From the NCBI GenBank assembly GCA_002785585.1, contig PEUI01000305.1, positions 1-12,544 of the forward strand: a DNA stretch of 12,544 nucleotides. The letters run 5' to 3'. The notes beneath the pieces are model-generated. The model worked only from the letters and a program-made list of their open reading frames with translations. It made no database searches and had not been told where the DNA came from. Positions 1 to 9,800 of this stretch are shown piece by piece (position 1 is the stretch's first letter; every line of letters begins with the position of its first letter). The position numbers and the translations under genes were made by a program. This DNA comes from Lysobacterales bacterium CG02_land_8_20_14_3_00_62_12. Its GTDB lineage: Bacteria > Pseudomonadota > Gammaproteobacteria > Xanthomonadales > Ahniellaceae.

Positions 1-25
1 GACTATGCTCCCCTTTGTGCGCCTT

Positions 26-58
26 GCAGGCGAACGAAAGTCCTGCGCAATCTGCGCA
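26..58. repeat. Small inverted and direct repeats downstream of the aminotransferase
   Basis: The 95 bases after the aminotransferase stop contain GCAGG (26-30) facing CCTGC (42-46) across 11 bases, and two copies of the self-complementary TGCGCA (44-49 and 53-58) three bases apart, with a partial third copy (TGCGCG, 68-73). A short hairpin is possible, but no T-run follows it on the minus strand, so it does not qualify as an intrinsic terminator. No gene is supported in bases 1-95. Confidence 0.25.
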
Positions 59-95
59 AGTTATTTCTGCGCGACGCCTAAAGGTAGCCCGTGCC

Positions 96-1241
96 TCAGG
101 CCTTCGCCAGCCGCTCGGCAGCAGCGACCAAAGTTGGCTCGGTTTTGGCAAAACAGAATCGAATCAGTCGCAACTCCGGCGGCGATTCATAAAATGCCGA
201 CACCGGAATCGCCGCGACGCCGATCTCGCGGGTCAGCCATTCACAAAAACTGAGGTCGTCGCGGTCACTGATCGCTGAGTAATCGGCAATCTGGAAGTAG
301 GCGCCGGCCACCGGCAACAACCGAAACCGACTTCCTGCGAGCAGCGCGGCGAACTGATCGCGCTTGGCTTGATAAAACGCCGGCAGATTCAAATAGTGCT
401 GTGGGTCGGCGGCGAGCACCTCGGCCAGTGCCCATTGCGCCGGCTGAAACGTGCAGAAGGTCAGATATTGATGGACCTTGCGAAACTCATTGCTCAACGC
501 GGCCGGCGCGATGCAATAGCCCACTTTCCAACCGGTGCAGTGATAGGTTTTGCCGAAAGAGGAGATCACAAAGCTGCGCTCGGCCAGCTCCGGATGGCGC
601 AGCACACTCTGATGGATCAGTCCATCGAAGATGATGTGTTCGTAGACTTCATCGGCGATTACCAGCAAATCATGACGCCGCACAATCTCGGCGAGCGCGT
701 TGAGATCGCTGGTGGAAAATACCGAACCACAGGGATTGTGCGGCGTATTGATGATGATCGCCCGGGTGCGCGAACCACACGCCGAATTGACCTGGTCCCA
801 ATCTACCGAAAAATCGGCTGGCGTCAGTGGCACATGCACCGCCCGCCCGCCATTGAGTTCGACCGCCGGCTCGTAGCAGTCGTAACAAGGGTCCAGCACG
901 ATCACTTCGTCACCCGGTCGCACCAGCAACGCAATCGCAGCAAACAGGGCCTCGGTGGCGCCGCTGGTGACGGTGATTTCGGTATCGGGATTGACCGGAC
1001 GTGCGTACAGGCGTTCGGTCTTGAGGGCGATCTGCTCGCGCAGCTTGGGGATTCCGGCCATCGCCGAGTACTGATTTTTACCTTCTGCCATCGCCCGCGT
1101 CAGCGCCTCACGCAACCGCGGTGGACCATCAAAATCGGGGAATCCCTGACCGAGATTGATCGCCTGGTGCTGGGCGGCAAGCTGGCTCATGACGGTGAAA
1201 ATGGTGGTTCCCACTTTCGGCAGTTTGCTTTCGATGAGCAT
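96..1241 (-). CDS. PLP-dependent methionine aminotransferase, YbdL type
   Basis: Cytoplasmic class I/II aminotransferase of 381 residues, close to the usual length of E. coli YbdL (methionine/kynurenine aminotransferase). Family role: PLP-dependent transfer of the amino group from methionine or aromatic amino acids to a 2-oxo acid. Visible motifs in order: the N-terminal INLGQGFPDF substrate-side segment; TSGATEAL for cofactor phosphate binding; NTPHNPCG with N169; ADEVYEH with D197 and Y200, which contact the PLP ring; SSFGKTYHCTGWKVGY with K231 as the Schiff-base lysine; and a C-terminal LIRFCFAK whose R361 should bind the substrate carboxylate. All key residues are present, so it should be active. 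The ATG at 1241 is chosen because family homology begins immediately; the ribosome-binding site is weak (a GAAGCGAAG stretch just upstream). It follows chpC by 47 bp on the same strand with no obvious terminator, so co-transcription is plausible. No link to pilus signalling is evident. Exact substrate is inferred from family resemblance only. Confidence 0.92.
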   Translation of the reverse strand: MLIESKLPKVGTTIFTVMSQLAAQHQAINLGQGFPDFDGPPRLREALTRAMAEGKNQYSAMAGIPKLREQIALKTERLYARPVNPDTEITVTSGATEALFAAIALLVRPGDEVIVLDPCYDCYEPAVELNGGRAVHVPLTPADFSVDWDQVNSACGSRTRAIIINTPHNPCGSVFSTSDLNALAEIVRRHDLLVIADEVYEHIIFDGLIHQSVLRHPELAERSFVISSFGKTYHCTGWKVGYCIAPAALSNEFRKVHQYLTFCTFQPAQWALAEVLAADPQHYLNLPAFYQAKRDQFAALLAGSRFRLLPVAGAYFQIADYSAISDRDDLSFCEWLTREIGVAAIPVSAFYESPPELRLIRFCFAKTEPTLVAAAERLAKA

Positions 1242-1288
1242 CGGCTTCGCTTCTATCGTTTGTCGATGGGTGCGATAAAACGTGGCGA

Positions 1289-1756
1289 TCAGACCGCCGC
1301 CAGCAAGACATCTTCGATCATTGCCTCGATCTGAAATAAATCCGGAACGATCGCCGAGTCGTCGCGAAGAATGGTGGTATGCAAAACACCGGGCGCTCTG
1401 AAATCTTCCGCGCCGGTCACGATCAGATCGTCTGGCGCGATATTGGTCAGCCGCGGAAAGCCCTGCGCCATCATCGCGAGGTAGGGCATTTTGGGGTTGC
1501 CGCCCAGCGCTTTGATCACCGTTACCTTGGCCTTGCGCTCGGTCTCGGTTTGCGCAAGACCCGCCAGCCGCGAAAACGAAATCGTTGGCACGCGCCAGCC
1601 GCGCCAGCGCATGCGACCGAGCAACCAGGCCGGTGCGCCGTCCACTGGATCGGGTGGCGAATACGAAATGATTTCGGTCACACTGGCGTTGGGCAATAGT
1701 ACGCGACCATTGGTGATGTTGATCATCAGCGCACGAAGTTCATGTTGCTGTTGCAT
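1289..1756 (-). CDS. chpC: ChpC, CheW-like coupling protein of the Pil-Chp system
   Basis: A single CheW-like domain of 155 residues fills the protein, near the usual ChpC length. CheW domains are SH3-like beta-barrel adaptors that link a chemoreceptor to a CheA-type kinase; ChpC is regarded as an accessory coupler alongside PilI. Sequence support: LLPNASVTEIISY (about 20-32), a WLLGRMRWRGWRVPTISF strand pair (44-61) where CheW proteins hold their G-x-x-x-[WR]-R-G-x-x-[VI]-P core, a K-V-T-V-I-K strand (76-82), and the C-terminal beta/helix segment ending in IEDVLLAAV. No catalytic residues are expected. The ATG at 1756 is preceded by GAGTGAG six bases away, a modest Shine-Dalgarno; an internal ATG at 1726 (M11) is possible but has no better site. 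It lies 48 bp after chpB and 47 bp before the aminotransferase. The identification rests on fold signature plus position; as a lone CheW domain it could be named cheW, but the context makes ChpC the better call. Confidence 0.85.
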   Translation of the reverse strand: MQQQHELRALMINITNGRVLLPNASVTEIISYSPPDPVDGAPAWLLGRMRWRGWRVPTISFSRLAGLAQTETERKAKVTVIKALGGNPKMPYLAMMAQGFPRLTNIAPDDLIVTGAEDFRAPGVLHTTILRDDSAIVPDLFQIEAMIEDVLLAAV

Positions 1757-1804
1757 GGCTTACTCACTCAAAAAGGTTGGGCGCCCGCTGCTGCGCTGGT
1801 TGGC

Positions 1805-3895
1805 TTAGGGAAATTCGGCGACAAAGCGCGCTGCCAGTTCCGCTGGACTGGCCACCAACTGCGCAATGCCAGCCTCGATCACGCCATCGATCATCGAACT
1901 GACTACGCAGGTAGCCGGATCCTGCGCCCAGACCACACCCCCTTTGGAGGCCAGGTACTTGGCGCCCTCGATCGCATCGTGGGCCATGCCACTGAAGATG
2001 ATCGCGCCGGCCGAACTGCCAAAACGATCCGCAACATCAAACAGCACTTGATCGATCGATGGACTGTAGGGTGAACTCGCCGCTGGCGTCACCAAGGTGA
2101 CCGCGCCATCGGTATCCACCAACAGGCGATCGGCCAACGGCACGATCAGCACTTGGCCCGGCGCGGCGGGCTCGGCATTGGCGGCCATCTTGACTTGCAA
2201 ACCGGTAGCGCGCACCAATTGGGTGACCATCAATTCGACAAAGTCGGCGCCCATGTGCTGCGCCAATAGAAACAGATTGCCGGAGCTCGCCGGAATGCCA
2301 CCCAAGAACTCGCGCACGGCATCGGGACCTCCGATCGAAGCGCCCAACACCCATACCCGCCGCAACCCGGCAGCGTTCGGCTTGGCACCGGCAGACGGCT
2401 TCGACGCTGGCGCGGCACGCGCAGCTTTGGCTGGCTCTTGAACGGCGGCCGCGATATCGGCGAAGGGATTGACATAGGCCTCGGGTTGCGCAGCCACCGT
2501 AGTCGGTTCTTCGATGGCTTCAAGCTCGAAAGAAAAATCGGCAAACATCTTGGCCAGAGGATCCTCGACACTGGCAACCGACGCTACCGGCGCCGCCGCC
2601 GTCGGCAAAACTGGTGAACTGGCGACCGCCGTCGGCGTATCGACTTCTATCGGCAACAATGCAAGCGCACCCAAGTCCGCCAGCGATAGACCTTCGGCGG
2701 CTTCCGCGGCGGCCACCGCGGTAACCTTGTCTACCGGTGTCGGCGCCCCCGAACGCGACGACAAAGCTGGCTTGGCCTTGGGCAAAGGCGCCGGCACGAC
2801 GGCGGCAGTTGCCGCCGGTTCCGGTTCGTCGAGATCAAATGACAAGCCCGCGAGGAAATCGTCATCGGCTGCTTGCTGCGCTTTTGCCTGGGGCGGCGAC
2901 GCATTTGCCGTGGCATCAGTATCCAGGGCGTGTTGCGACAGAAACTCGTCTAGTCCAAGCGCCTCGTCGCCAGCGACGGCGGTGATCTCATCGCCCGCGT
3001 CGGTCGTTACATTCAAATCAGCGGCGGCGTCGAATCCGGCGAAATCAAACGCCTCCGCTGGCTTCGACGGTGGCGCCTGACTTGCCACGGCCGGCGCCAT
3101 CGGTGGATCGCCAAACAATGCAGCAAACGGCGACGACGCAGTGTCGTGGGTCGTTGAGGAATCGCGATCCAAATCCAAACCAGAAAACACGTCGTCTGAA
3201 TGGTTTTCAGGCACCGTGGCAGCAAGCGGCGATGGCGCCGCTGGCGCTGGTGAATCGACCGGATCTGGTGCTGGCGCCTGCTCCGTTGCCGCTGTCGGTT
3301 CGGCAAAGAACCCAAAATCCTGCAGTGCTGCCTCCAGCTCGTTGCGCGCCGTCTGATGCTGCGAGGCGAGCGTGTCGTCCACGCTGAATGCAGCCATTGC
3401 CGCAGTCATCTCACGACTGGCGGCTTCCTCAGCGGCGGCGCTGACCACCGGCGCCTGCACCGAAGGCGGCAGGTAAACCGAATCCAGACCATGCTGCGGC
3501 ATTTCCCGCACCGGAACTGCCTCGGAACCGACCGGCCGCGCCGGCAACAAGTTAGGTCTCCCGAGAATCTTGGCGACCAGATGCCGGGCCCAACGCGCCT
3601 GATCCCAGCCGCTCAGTTTACTGGTGACCTCGCCATCGTTAAAAATGACTTTGCGTTTTTCGTCGAACAGCAACTGATCGATTTGCTCCATGTCCTCTTC
3701 GACATCGGGGTCCAGGTTGACCACGACGACGCTGGCACCGGAGCCTTCCAACGCTTCGAGCTGAAAATTCTGTGTTGCCGACTCGTAAACCAGCCGCGCA
3801 CCAAACTCTCCCAACGCGTTGCGTACATGCTCATTCAGCGCTGGCGATTGATACACCAGCGCCACTGCCACTTGCTCTTGCTCAGTGAAGGGCAC
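1805..3895 (-). CDS. chpB: ChpB, CheB-type receptor methylesterase with long disordered linker
   Basis: Protein of 696 residues, about twice the roughly 340-350 residues usual for CheB/ChpB. Family role: hydrolysis of glutamyl methyl esters (and deamidation) on the chemoreceptor, here presumably PilJ, opposing PilK. Three parts are visible. Residues about 8-112 look like a receiver fold (VAVALVYQS strand, VVVVNLDPD strand) but lack the paired acidic residues of a true receiver. Residues about 145-508 are low-complexity Ala/Pro/acidic sequence, probably disordered, with scattered aromatic-acidic motifs. Residues about 511-696 are the methylesterase domain with an intact catalytic triad: S520 in GASIGGP, H547 in AQHMGAD, D640 in GMAHDAIEG. 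Spacing within the triad fits CheB. The start is a GTG at 3895, overlapping the end of chpA by 14 bp, with TGAGG seven bases upstream inside chpA; translation is therefore probably coupled. No closer downstream start would keep the receiver-like domain. Confidence 0.93.
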   Translation of the reverse strand: MPFTEQEQVAVALVYQSPALNEHVRNALGEFGARLVYESATQNFQLEALEGSGASVVVVNLDPDVEEDMEQIDQLLFDEKRKVIFNDGEVTSKLSGWDQARWARHLVAKILGRPNLLPARPVGSEAVPVREMPQHGLDSVYLPPSVQAPVVSAAAEEAASREMTAAMAAFSVDDTLASQHQTARNELEAALQDFGFFAEPTAATEQAPAPDPVDSPAPAAPSPLAATVPENHSDDVFSGLDLDRDSSTTHDTASSPFAALFGDPPMAPAVASQAPPSKPAEAFDFAGFDAAADLNVTTDAGDEITAVAGDEALGLDEFLSQHALDTDATANASPPQAKAQQAADDDFLAGLSFDLDEPEPAATAAVVPAPLPKAKPALSSRSGAPTPVDKVTAVAAAEAAEGLSLADLGALALLPIEVDTPTAVASSPVLPTAAAPVASVASVEDPLAKMFADFSFELEAIEEPTTVAAQPEAYVNPFADIAAAVQEPAKAARAAPASKPSAGAKPNAAGLRRVWVLGASIGGPDAVREFLGGIPASSGNLFLLAQHMGADFVELMVTQLVRATGLQVKMAANAEPAAPGQVLIVPLADRLLVDTDGAVTLVTPAASSPYSPSIDQVLFDVADRFGSSAGAIIFSGMAHDAIEGAKYLASKGGVVWAQDPATCVVSSMIDGVIEAGIAQLVASPAELAARFVAEFP
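2373..3462 (-). other. ChpB linker: low-complexity region with recurring aromatic-acidic motifs
   Basis: This segment encodes about residues 145-508 of ChpB. It is dominated by Ala, Pro, Val, Thr, Asp and Glu, with no predicted catalytic motif. Against that background short hydrophobic patches recur: DFGFFAE (193-199), VFSGLDLD (236-243), FAALFGD (257-263), FDFAGFD (283-289), GLDEFLSQHALD (314-325), DFLAGLSFDLDE (346-357), MFADFSFELEA (450-460) and NPFADIAA (476-483). A rough consensus is F-x-x-[LF]-x-[FL]-[DE]-[LF]-[DE]. Several could form amphipathic helices or peptide docking sites. Boundaries are approximate and a function is inference only. Confidence 0.6.
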
Positions 3896-6800
3896 GATTG
3901 AGCCTCAGAATTTCTTCAACGTTTTGCAGCAGATCCGCTTCTTGATAGGGCTTGCCAAGGTAGCGATCGACACCGATGTCAAACGCCCGCTGACGATGTT
4001 TTTCGCCGGTTCGAGAGGTAATCATGATGATCGGTACCGCCTTCAAGCGCGGGTCGTTGCGCATGTAGGTCGCGAGCTCGTAGCCATCCATACGTGGCAT
4101 TTCGATGTCGAGCAAAACCAGATCCGGGACCCGGTCCTGCAATTTCTCGACCGCATCCAGACCGTCTTTTGCGGTGGCCACTTCCATGTCACTGCGCTCG
4201 AGCACACGACTGGTGACTTTGCGCATGGTGATCGAATCGTCGACCACCATAATCAGCGGCTGGCGGCGGACTTCAGCGGCAACGGCTGGCACCGCTTCGG
4301 CGGCCTCACCAAACTCGTCCAGGCTGGCAGTCTTGAGCGCCACACTGCGCCGCACCAAGGGCGCCATATCCAGAATCATCACCACGGCACCGTTGCCCAT
4401 GATGGTCGCGCCGAAAATACCCGGCACCGAACTCACCTGCGGGCCAACCGACTTCACCACGATCTCGCGACTGCCGAGCACCGAATCCACCCGAATGGCG
4501 GCGCGCTGATCGCCGGAGCGCGTCATCAGCATCGGCAACTGGGCATCATCGCTGGCGCGATGCGCGGGCGTGCCGAGCAACTCCGAAAGTTCATAGATGC
4601 TGTAGTCGTCGCCGCCGTAAGTGAAGATCGGCGCCGCCGACTTCAGGCGTTCATCCAGTTCGTGGCGACGAATGCGCGCCACACCTTGGACCGAGGACAT
4701 CGGCACGGCAAACAGATGCTCGCCCAGGCGCACCATGATCGCCTGTGTCACCGCCAAGGTGAACGGCAAACGCACGGTGAACTCGGTGCCGCGCTGGCTT
4801 TTCGAGTCGATCATCAGCGAGCCACCGAGTTGCTTGATCTCGCTGTTGACCACGTCCATACCCACGCCACGACCGGCGATCTTGCTCACCGTCTGCGCGG
4901 TCGAGAAGCCAGGCTCCATCACGAACCCGAACAAATCCCGATCGGAAAGCTTGGCATCGTCCTTCAGCAGTCCGCGTTCGATCGCCTTGCGCCGAATGGC
5001 AACACGGTCCATTCCCTTGCCGTCGTCGCTGATGCGAATCACCACCTCGGTGGCTTCCTTGGCGATTCGAATGGTGACGGTGCCTTCTTCGGGTTTGCCC
5101 GCAGCCACTCGTTCGGCCGGCGTCTCCAGACCGTGGGCCAGCGCATTGCGCAGCATGTGTTCGAGCGGCGCGGTCATCCGCTCAAGCACGTTCCGGTCCA
5201 TTTCCCCCTGCGCGCCTTCAACCCGCAACTGCGCGCGCTTGCCAAGTTCACCTGCGGTTTGTCGCATCAGACGGCGCAGACGCGGCACCATCGAATCGAA
5301 CGGCACCATGCGGGTGCGCATCAAGCCTTCCTGCAACTCCGAACTCACGCGCGACTGCTGCAGCAACAGGGTTTCCGATTGCCGGGTGACGTCGTCCATC
5401 ACCCCTTGCAGAGAAACCAGATCGGACGCCGATTCTGCCAACGCGCGGGTCAACTGCTGCAAGGTTGAGAAGCGGTCCAATTCGAGCGGGTCAAACTCAC
5501 CGGAGGCTTCCTCGGCCTCGCGCTGGTAGCGGGCGATAATTTGCGCCTCGGTTTCAATTTCGAGTTTGCGCAACTGCTCACGCAAGCGCACCACGGTTTG
5601 ATCGAGTTCCTGCAAATTGAAGCGATAGGTCGACATCTGCTGTTCAAGGCGCGAGCGATAGATCGACACCTCGCCAGCGAAGTTGACCAGATTGTCGAGC
5701 AGATCGGAGCGAACTCGAATCATCTCCTGTTGTGGTCGCGCGATCTCTTCGGCTTCTTCGGCAGCCAGGTCGCGCGCCGTTGGCCTGCTGGTGGCCGCTG
5801 GTGGCCTTATCGGCCGTTCCAACTCGGCTTCGACCGCAACGGTGACGTCGGCCACCGGTGTTTCGACCAACATCGATTGCGCTTCGTCAGCACCCCCACC
5901 CAACACTGGAATCGCCTCACCCGCCGCCAGTGCTTCGAATCGCGCAATGGCATTCACCGGCATGCCGATTGCCAACCGCTTGTCAACGCGCGATACCAAA
6001 CCGAGCAAACGATCAAAGCCCGCATCCAGGGATTCCAGCGCCACCCGATCCAAGCGGTGGCGCCCCTCAGCAATCATCTCAAGCAGCGACTCCATGGCGT
6101 GACCCAAGTCACCCACTGGCGCCAAGCCGGCCATGCGCGCGCCACCCTTCAAGGTATGCAGCTCGCGTTGCAGGCCAATGACCAAATCATGATCCTGCGG
6201 ATGTTCCCGCAGTCTGGCCATCAGTGAATCGGCGGAGTCGAGAATATCTTTGCCTTCCTGCACGAATATATCGAGCAGGTCCTCATCCAAGTCCGGCAGC
6301 ACGAGGGCGGCATCCGGGCTGATATCTTCCGCAATCGGTTGGTGCTGGGCCTCAACCTGCCCGGGCGCTGCGGCACCTGCGGCGGCGGTGGTTTCGGCGG
6401 CGGCGAACCCTTCGGCGGCTGCCGTCGCGGCCATCGCTGGCTGATCCAATGCGGATTCCTCGGTGGCACTCTCGCTGACACCAGCCACACCAAAATCCAT
6501 ATCCTCCAGCGCTGCGGATGCCAACGGATCGACCGCTGCGACGAAGCCCTCAGGCGGTGTCAGCTCATCGCTGGTGGCGGTGTCTTCCAGGTCGGGCGCG
6601 GACGCCACTGCGCCTGGGGTTCCGATCGATTCGGCATCATCGGCAACTTCACTGAATAGTGCCGACTCGACACTCCAATCCTCCAGCGCATCCAGCTCCG
6701 GGGCAAACTCTGCATCCGTGCTGAAGTCAAGCGCAAACAATTCCTCCTCATTGACCATGGGCGCAGTCGAATCCGCCACGATCCCGGCAGCCACCGGAGC

Positions 6801-9800
6801 AGTTTCCAGGGTGTTTTCGGCAGATTCGGTGAAGTCCAAATCGGCATCCGAGACTTCCATGAACTCGCTGATCTCCGGCGCTGGCGACTGCCCAGAAAGC
6901 GCCACGGCAACTGTGGATTCGCGATCCTCCAAAGACTCCGCCAACGGCGGCACAACCGCACCCTGAGCCTCGGCATCGGCCTCGGGCTCAGCCTCGGTCT
7001 CGGTCTCTGGCTCGGGCTCGGCGCTGGTCTCTTCATCGCGGACGTCAATATTGAACACCTGTTCAAAACTATGCGGCTCGGGTAGCTCATTGCGCAAATC
7101 GTTCAACCGATCCACCAAACTGCCGTTGTCGGCGACGACGACACTGGTGTCCGCCGCCGCCACCCCCGCTTCAATGGCCGTAGCCGCATCGACGATGGCG
7201 AGCATGCCGGTCTGCGAAGGCGCCACGCCAGCGCCACGCAAGCGTTTGACATAGCCCTCCAACGGGCCCAATACCGGCAGCAAGCCAGGCAATTCCACCA
7301 TCGCAATCGCACCGTGCATGGTATGCACCGCACGCAACATTTCTTCGGTAATCACCAAGGGGTGCGGCGCACTGGCGCATTGGTCGAGGTAATTGGCCAC
7401 CGTGCCCAGATGCCCCGCAACCTCGCTGCGCAAGATTTCCAACATCAATGGATCGACCGACGCGGCTGGCGCCAGCGAAATCGAAGACACCGGGCTCGCG
7501 ACCGTGGCCGAGGTCTCCGGTGGCTGCCAAAGCGCTGCCGAAACAGAGGGTTCGGCAGGCTCCATGCTGCGGTGAATATCGAAAGACTCCGACAGCTCGA
7601 CCGGTTCGACCACCGGCACTGCCGCCGGGGCGCGTGGTCGCGGCTTTTTGACCTGCACCAACACCTTTTCCATCCGCCGCAACGGCGTCGCCGGCTTGAG
7701 ATGGGCGTCTTCACCAGCGGCGATGCTGTCTGCCACTTCCATAATGCCAGCGATATCGGCAGTGCCCGCCGGTTCCCCGCGCAATGCCGCCAATAACTGC
7801 GGCAAGGCGGCGAGCGCGTGATCGAGCAACTCGAGGACCGCTTCATTCGGCTGGATGGTCTTGTCGAGCACACGATTCAACATGCCCTCGATCTTCCAAC
7901 TGAACTCGCCCAAGGCCATCGCGCCGACCAGCCGACCGCTGCCTTTCATTGTGTGGAAAGATCGTCGAATCGGCTTGAGCAATTCAAAATCGCCCGGCGT
8001 CTTCTTCCAGGTCGGAACGCCACGGCCAAGATTCTCAACCTCTTCCTGCACTTCTTCCAGGAAAACCTCGCGGATTTCCTCGTCAATATCATCAGAAGGC
8101 AACGACTGGAAGCTGCCAACCGAAGCTGGCGCGGCGTCATCGACCACTTCACGCTCTACTTCCACCCACTCGATATCGAATTCTTCTTCGTCTTCCAGCG
8201 CATGGGCGCTCGAGGTCTCGGCGAATTTCATTCCCTGCAGATCGTGCGCCAGTTCGGCTGCGGCCGCTTGGCCCTGCTCACCGATCAAGGTACCTTCGAT
8301 TCCAGCGCCCGCCGCGATCGACACCACTGAACGCAATTCTGGTTCGATGGCCGCCGCTGGCGGCCGCGTGGATTCAGTAAAGTCCATACCGGCATCGACT
8401 TGACCGACACGGTCAGCGAAGGCTTGCAGCTCCTGCGCTCCCGGCACCTCAACGGACGGCAGCGATGCATCGGCGATTTCATGCTCATGAAAACGCCGAC
8501 TGGCCGCCGCCGATTCACTGCTATCAACGCCGAATCGGAGCGAGCTTACGTCCACGTCCACTGGTGTCGGCGGCACGAAGGCCTCGCGCTCGGGCACCAC
8601 TGCCTTCGGCGCGGCGGTGGCAATCACCGGTTGGTCGGTGGGCACTTCGGCCAGCGGTGTGTGGTCGACCGGCACCGGCCAATAGCCAAGCGAAGACAAG
8701 CTTTCGCGGGTGACGTCGAGGATGCGTTCGCGGCCGACCCGTTGTGCCTGGGTCGCCTCCAAATAGAACTCCATACTGGCGACAGCATCGGCCAGTCGAT
8801 CCATCTGATCGGCGGTTGGCACGCGCTTGCGACGCAGCAGTTCAATTTCCATGAACTTGCTCATCGCGCCGGTCAGGCTGGCGGCTTCGCCGAGATTGAC
8901 CATGCGCATGGCGCCGCTGATTTCATCCAACAGGCGCGGAATATGCTCGGCTTTGGCGTGATCCCAACCGGACTCGATGAACGCGACCACATCCTGCTTG
9001 ATCTGCTGCAGATTGGTCTGCACTTCCTTCATCAACGACTCAAGAATCTTGCGTACTTCGGCCTGCGGCAGTTCCAGGCCGGAGTCCACTGCCACCAGCG
9101 ATTGCTCGGCCTCGGCACCACCGGTTCCCTGGTGCTCGATGTTGTCATCCAGCGAAGCCTCAACGAACAGCAAGGCGCCCGCCACATCCAGCAACGCGCC
9201 TTCGTCCACAGCCCGTTCACCGATCACCATTTTGTTGAGCGCTTCCCGTTGCTCGAGAATGACGCGCCGTGGCACCCCAAGTCCGAGCACGCCCAAGGTA
9301 TCGGCAACGCGATCCAGAATCTCGATCTGCGGGGCCAAATCCCGCGCATTGGCGTTGGCGGTACGCAGGAACAAGTCGAGCGCATCTTTCACCCGCAGCA
9401 GGTCGTCTTTGATCGCGACCGACACCGTCTCCAGTACAGCGCGATTACGGCCAATCAGGGAGTCCCGTGCCTGCTCGACTTCCTGCTCGGAAGCCACCAA
9501 CTCATCGAGCCGATACAGTCGCTTGATCTCTGCGGCGCGTCCTTCAACGGACTTCGCCTGGGCGACGTAATACAGCAGATTCTTCAGCAGTTCACGCGGC
9601 GGTTGCGCGGCAAACCCCGACTCGCCAGTATCCACAACGCGCTTGATTTCACGGTCAACCCGGCCAAACAACAACTTCACGGCGGCGGCCGCCTCGACCG
9701 CGCCGGTGCGGAGGCAATCCAGCAGACCGGAAGCGACCCACCAAAGTCGCCGCAGGTCTTCTTGGCTGCTGATCGAAGCGAGCCCGTCGAGTGCATTGAG

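Noticed and set aside
26..58. Possible intrinsic terminator after the aminotransferase
   Set aside because: The stems are only five or six pairs and no T-run follows on the transcribed strand; kept only as a low-confidence repeat.
369..1334. Plus-strand open frame of 321 codons opposite the aminotransferase
   Set aside because: The minus strand encodes an intact aminotransferase with all PLP-binding residues; the plus-strand product resembles nothing.
3885..5468. Plus-strand open frame of 527 codons opposite the kinase and receiver part of chpA
   Set aside because: Same reasons: His/Arg-rich shadow of a strongly conserved kinase region, with no domain of its own.
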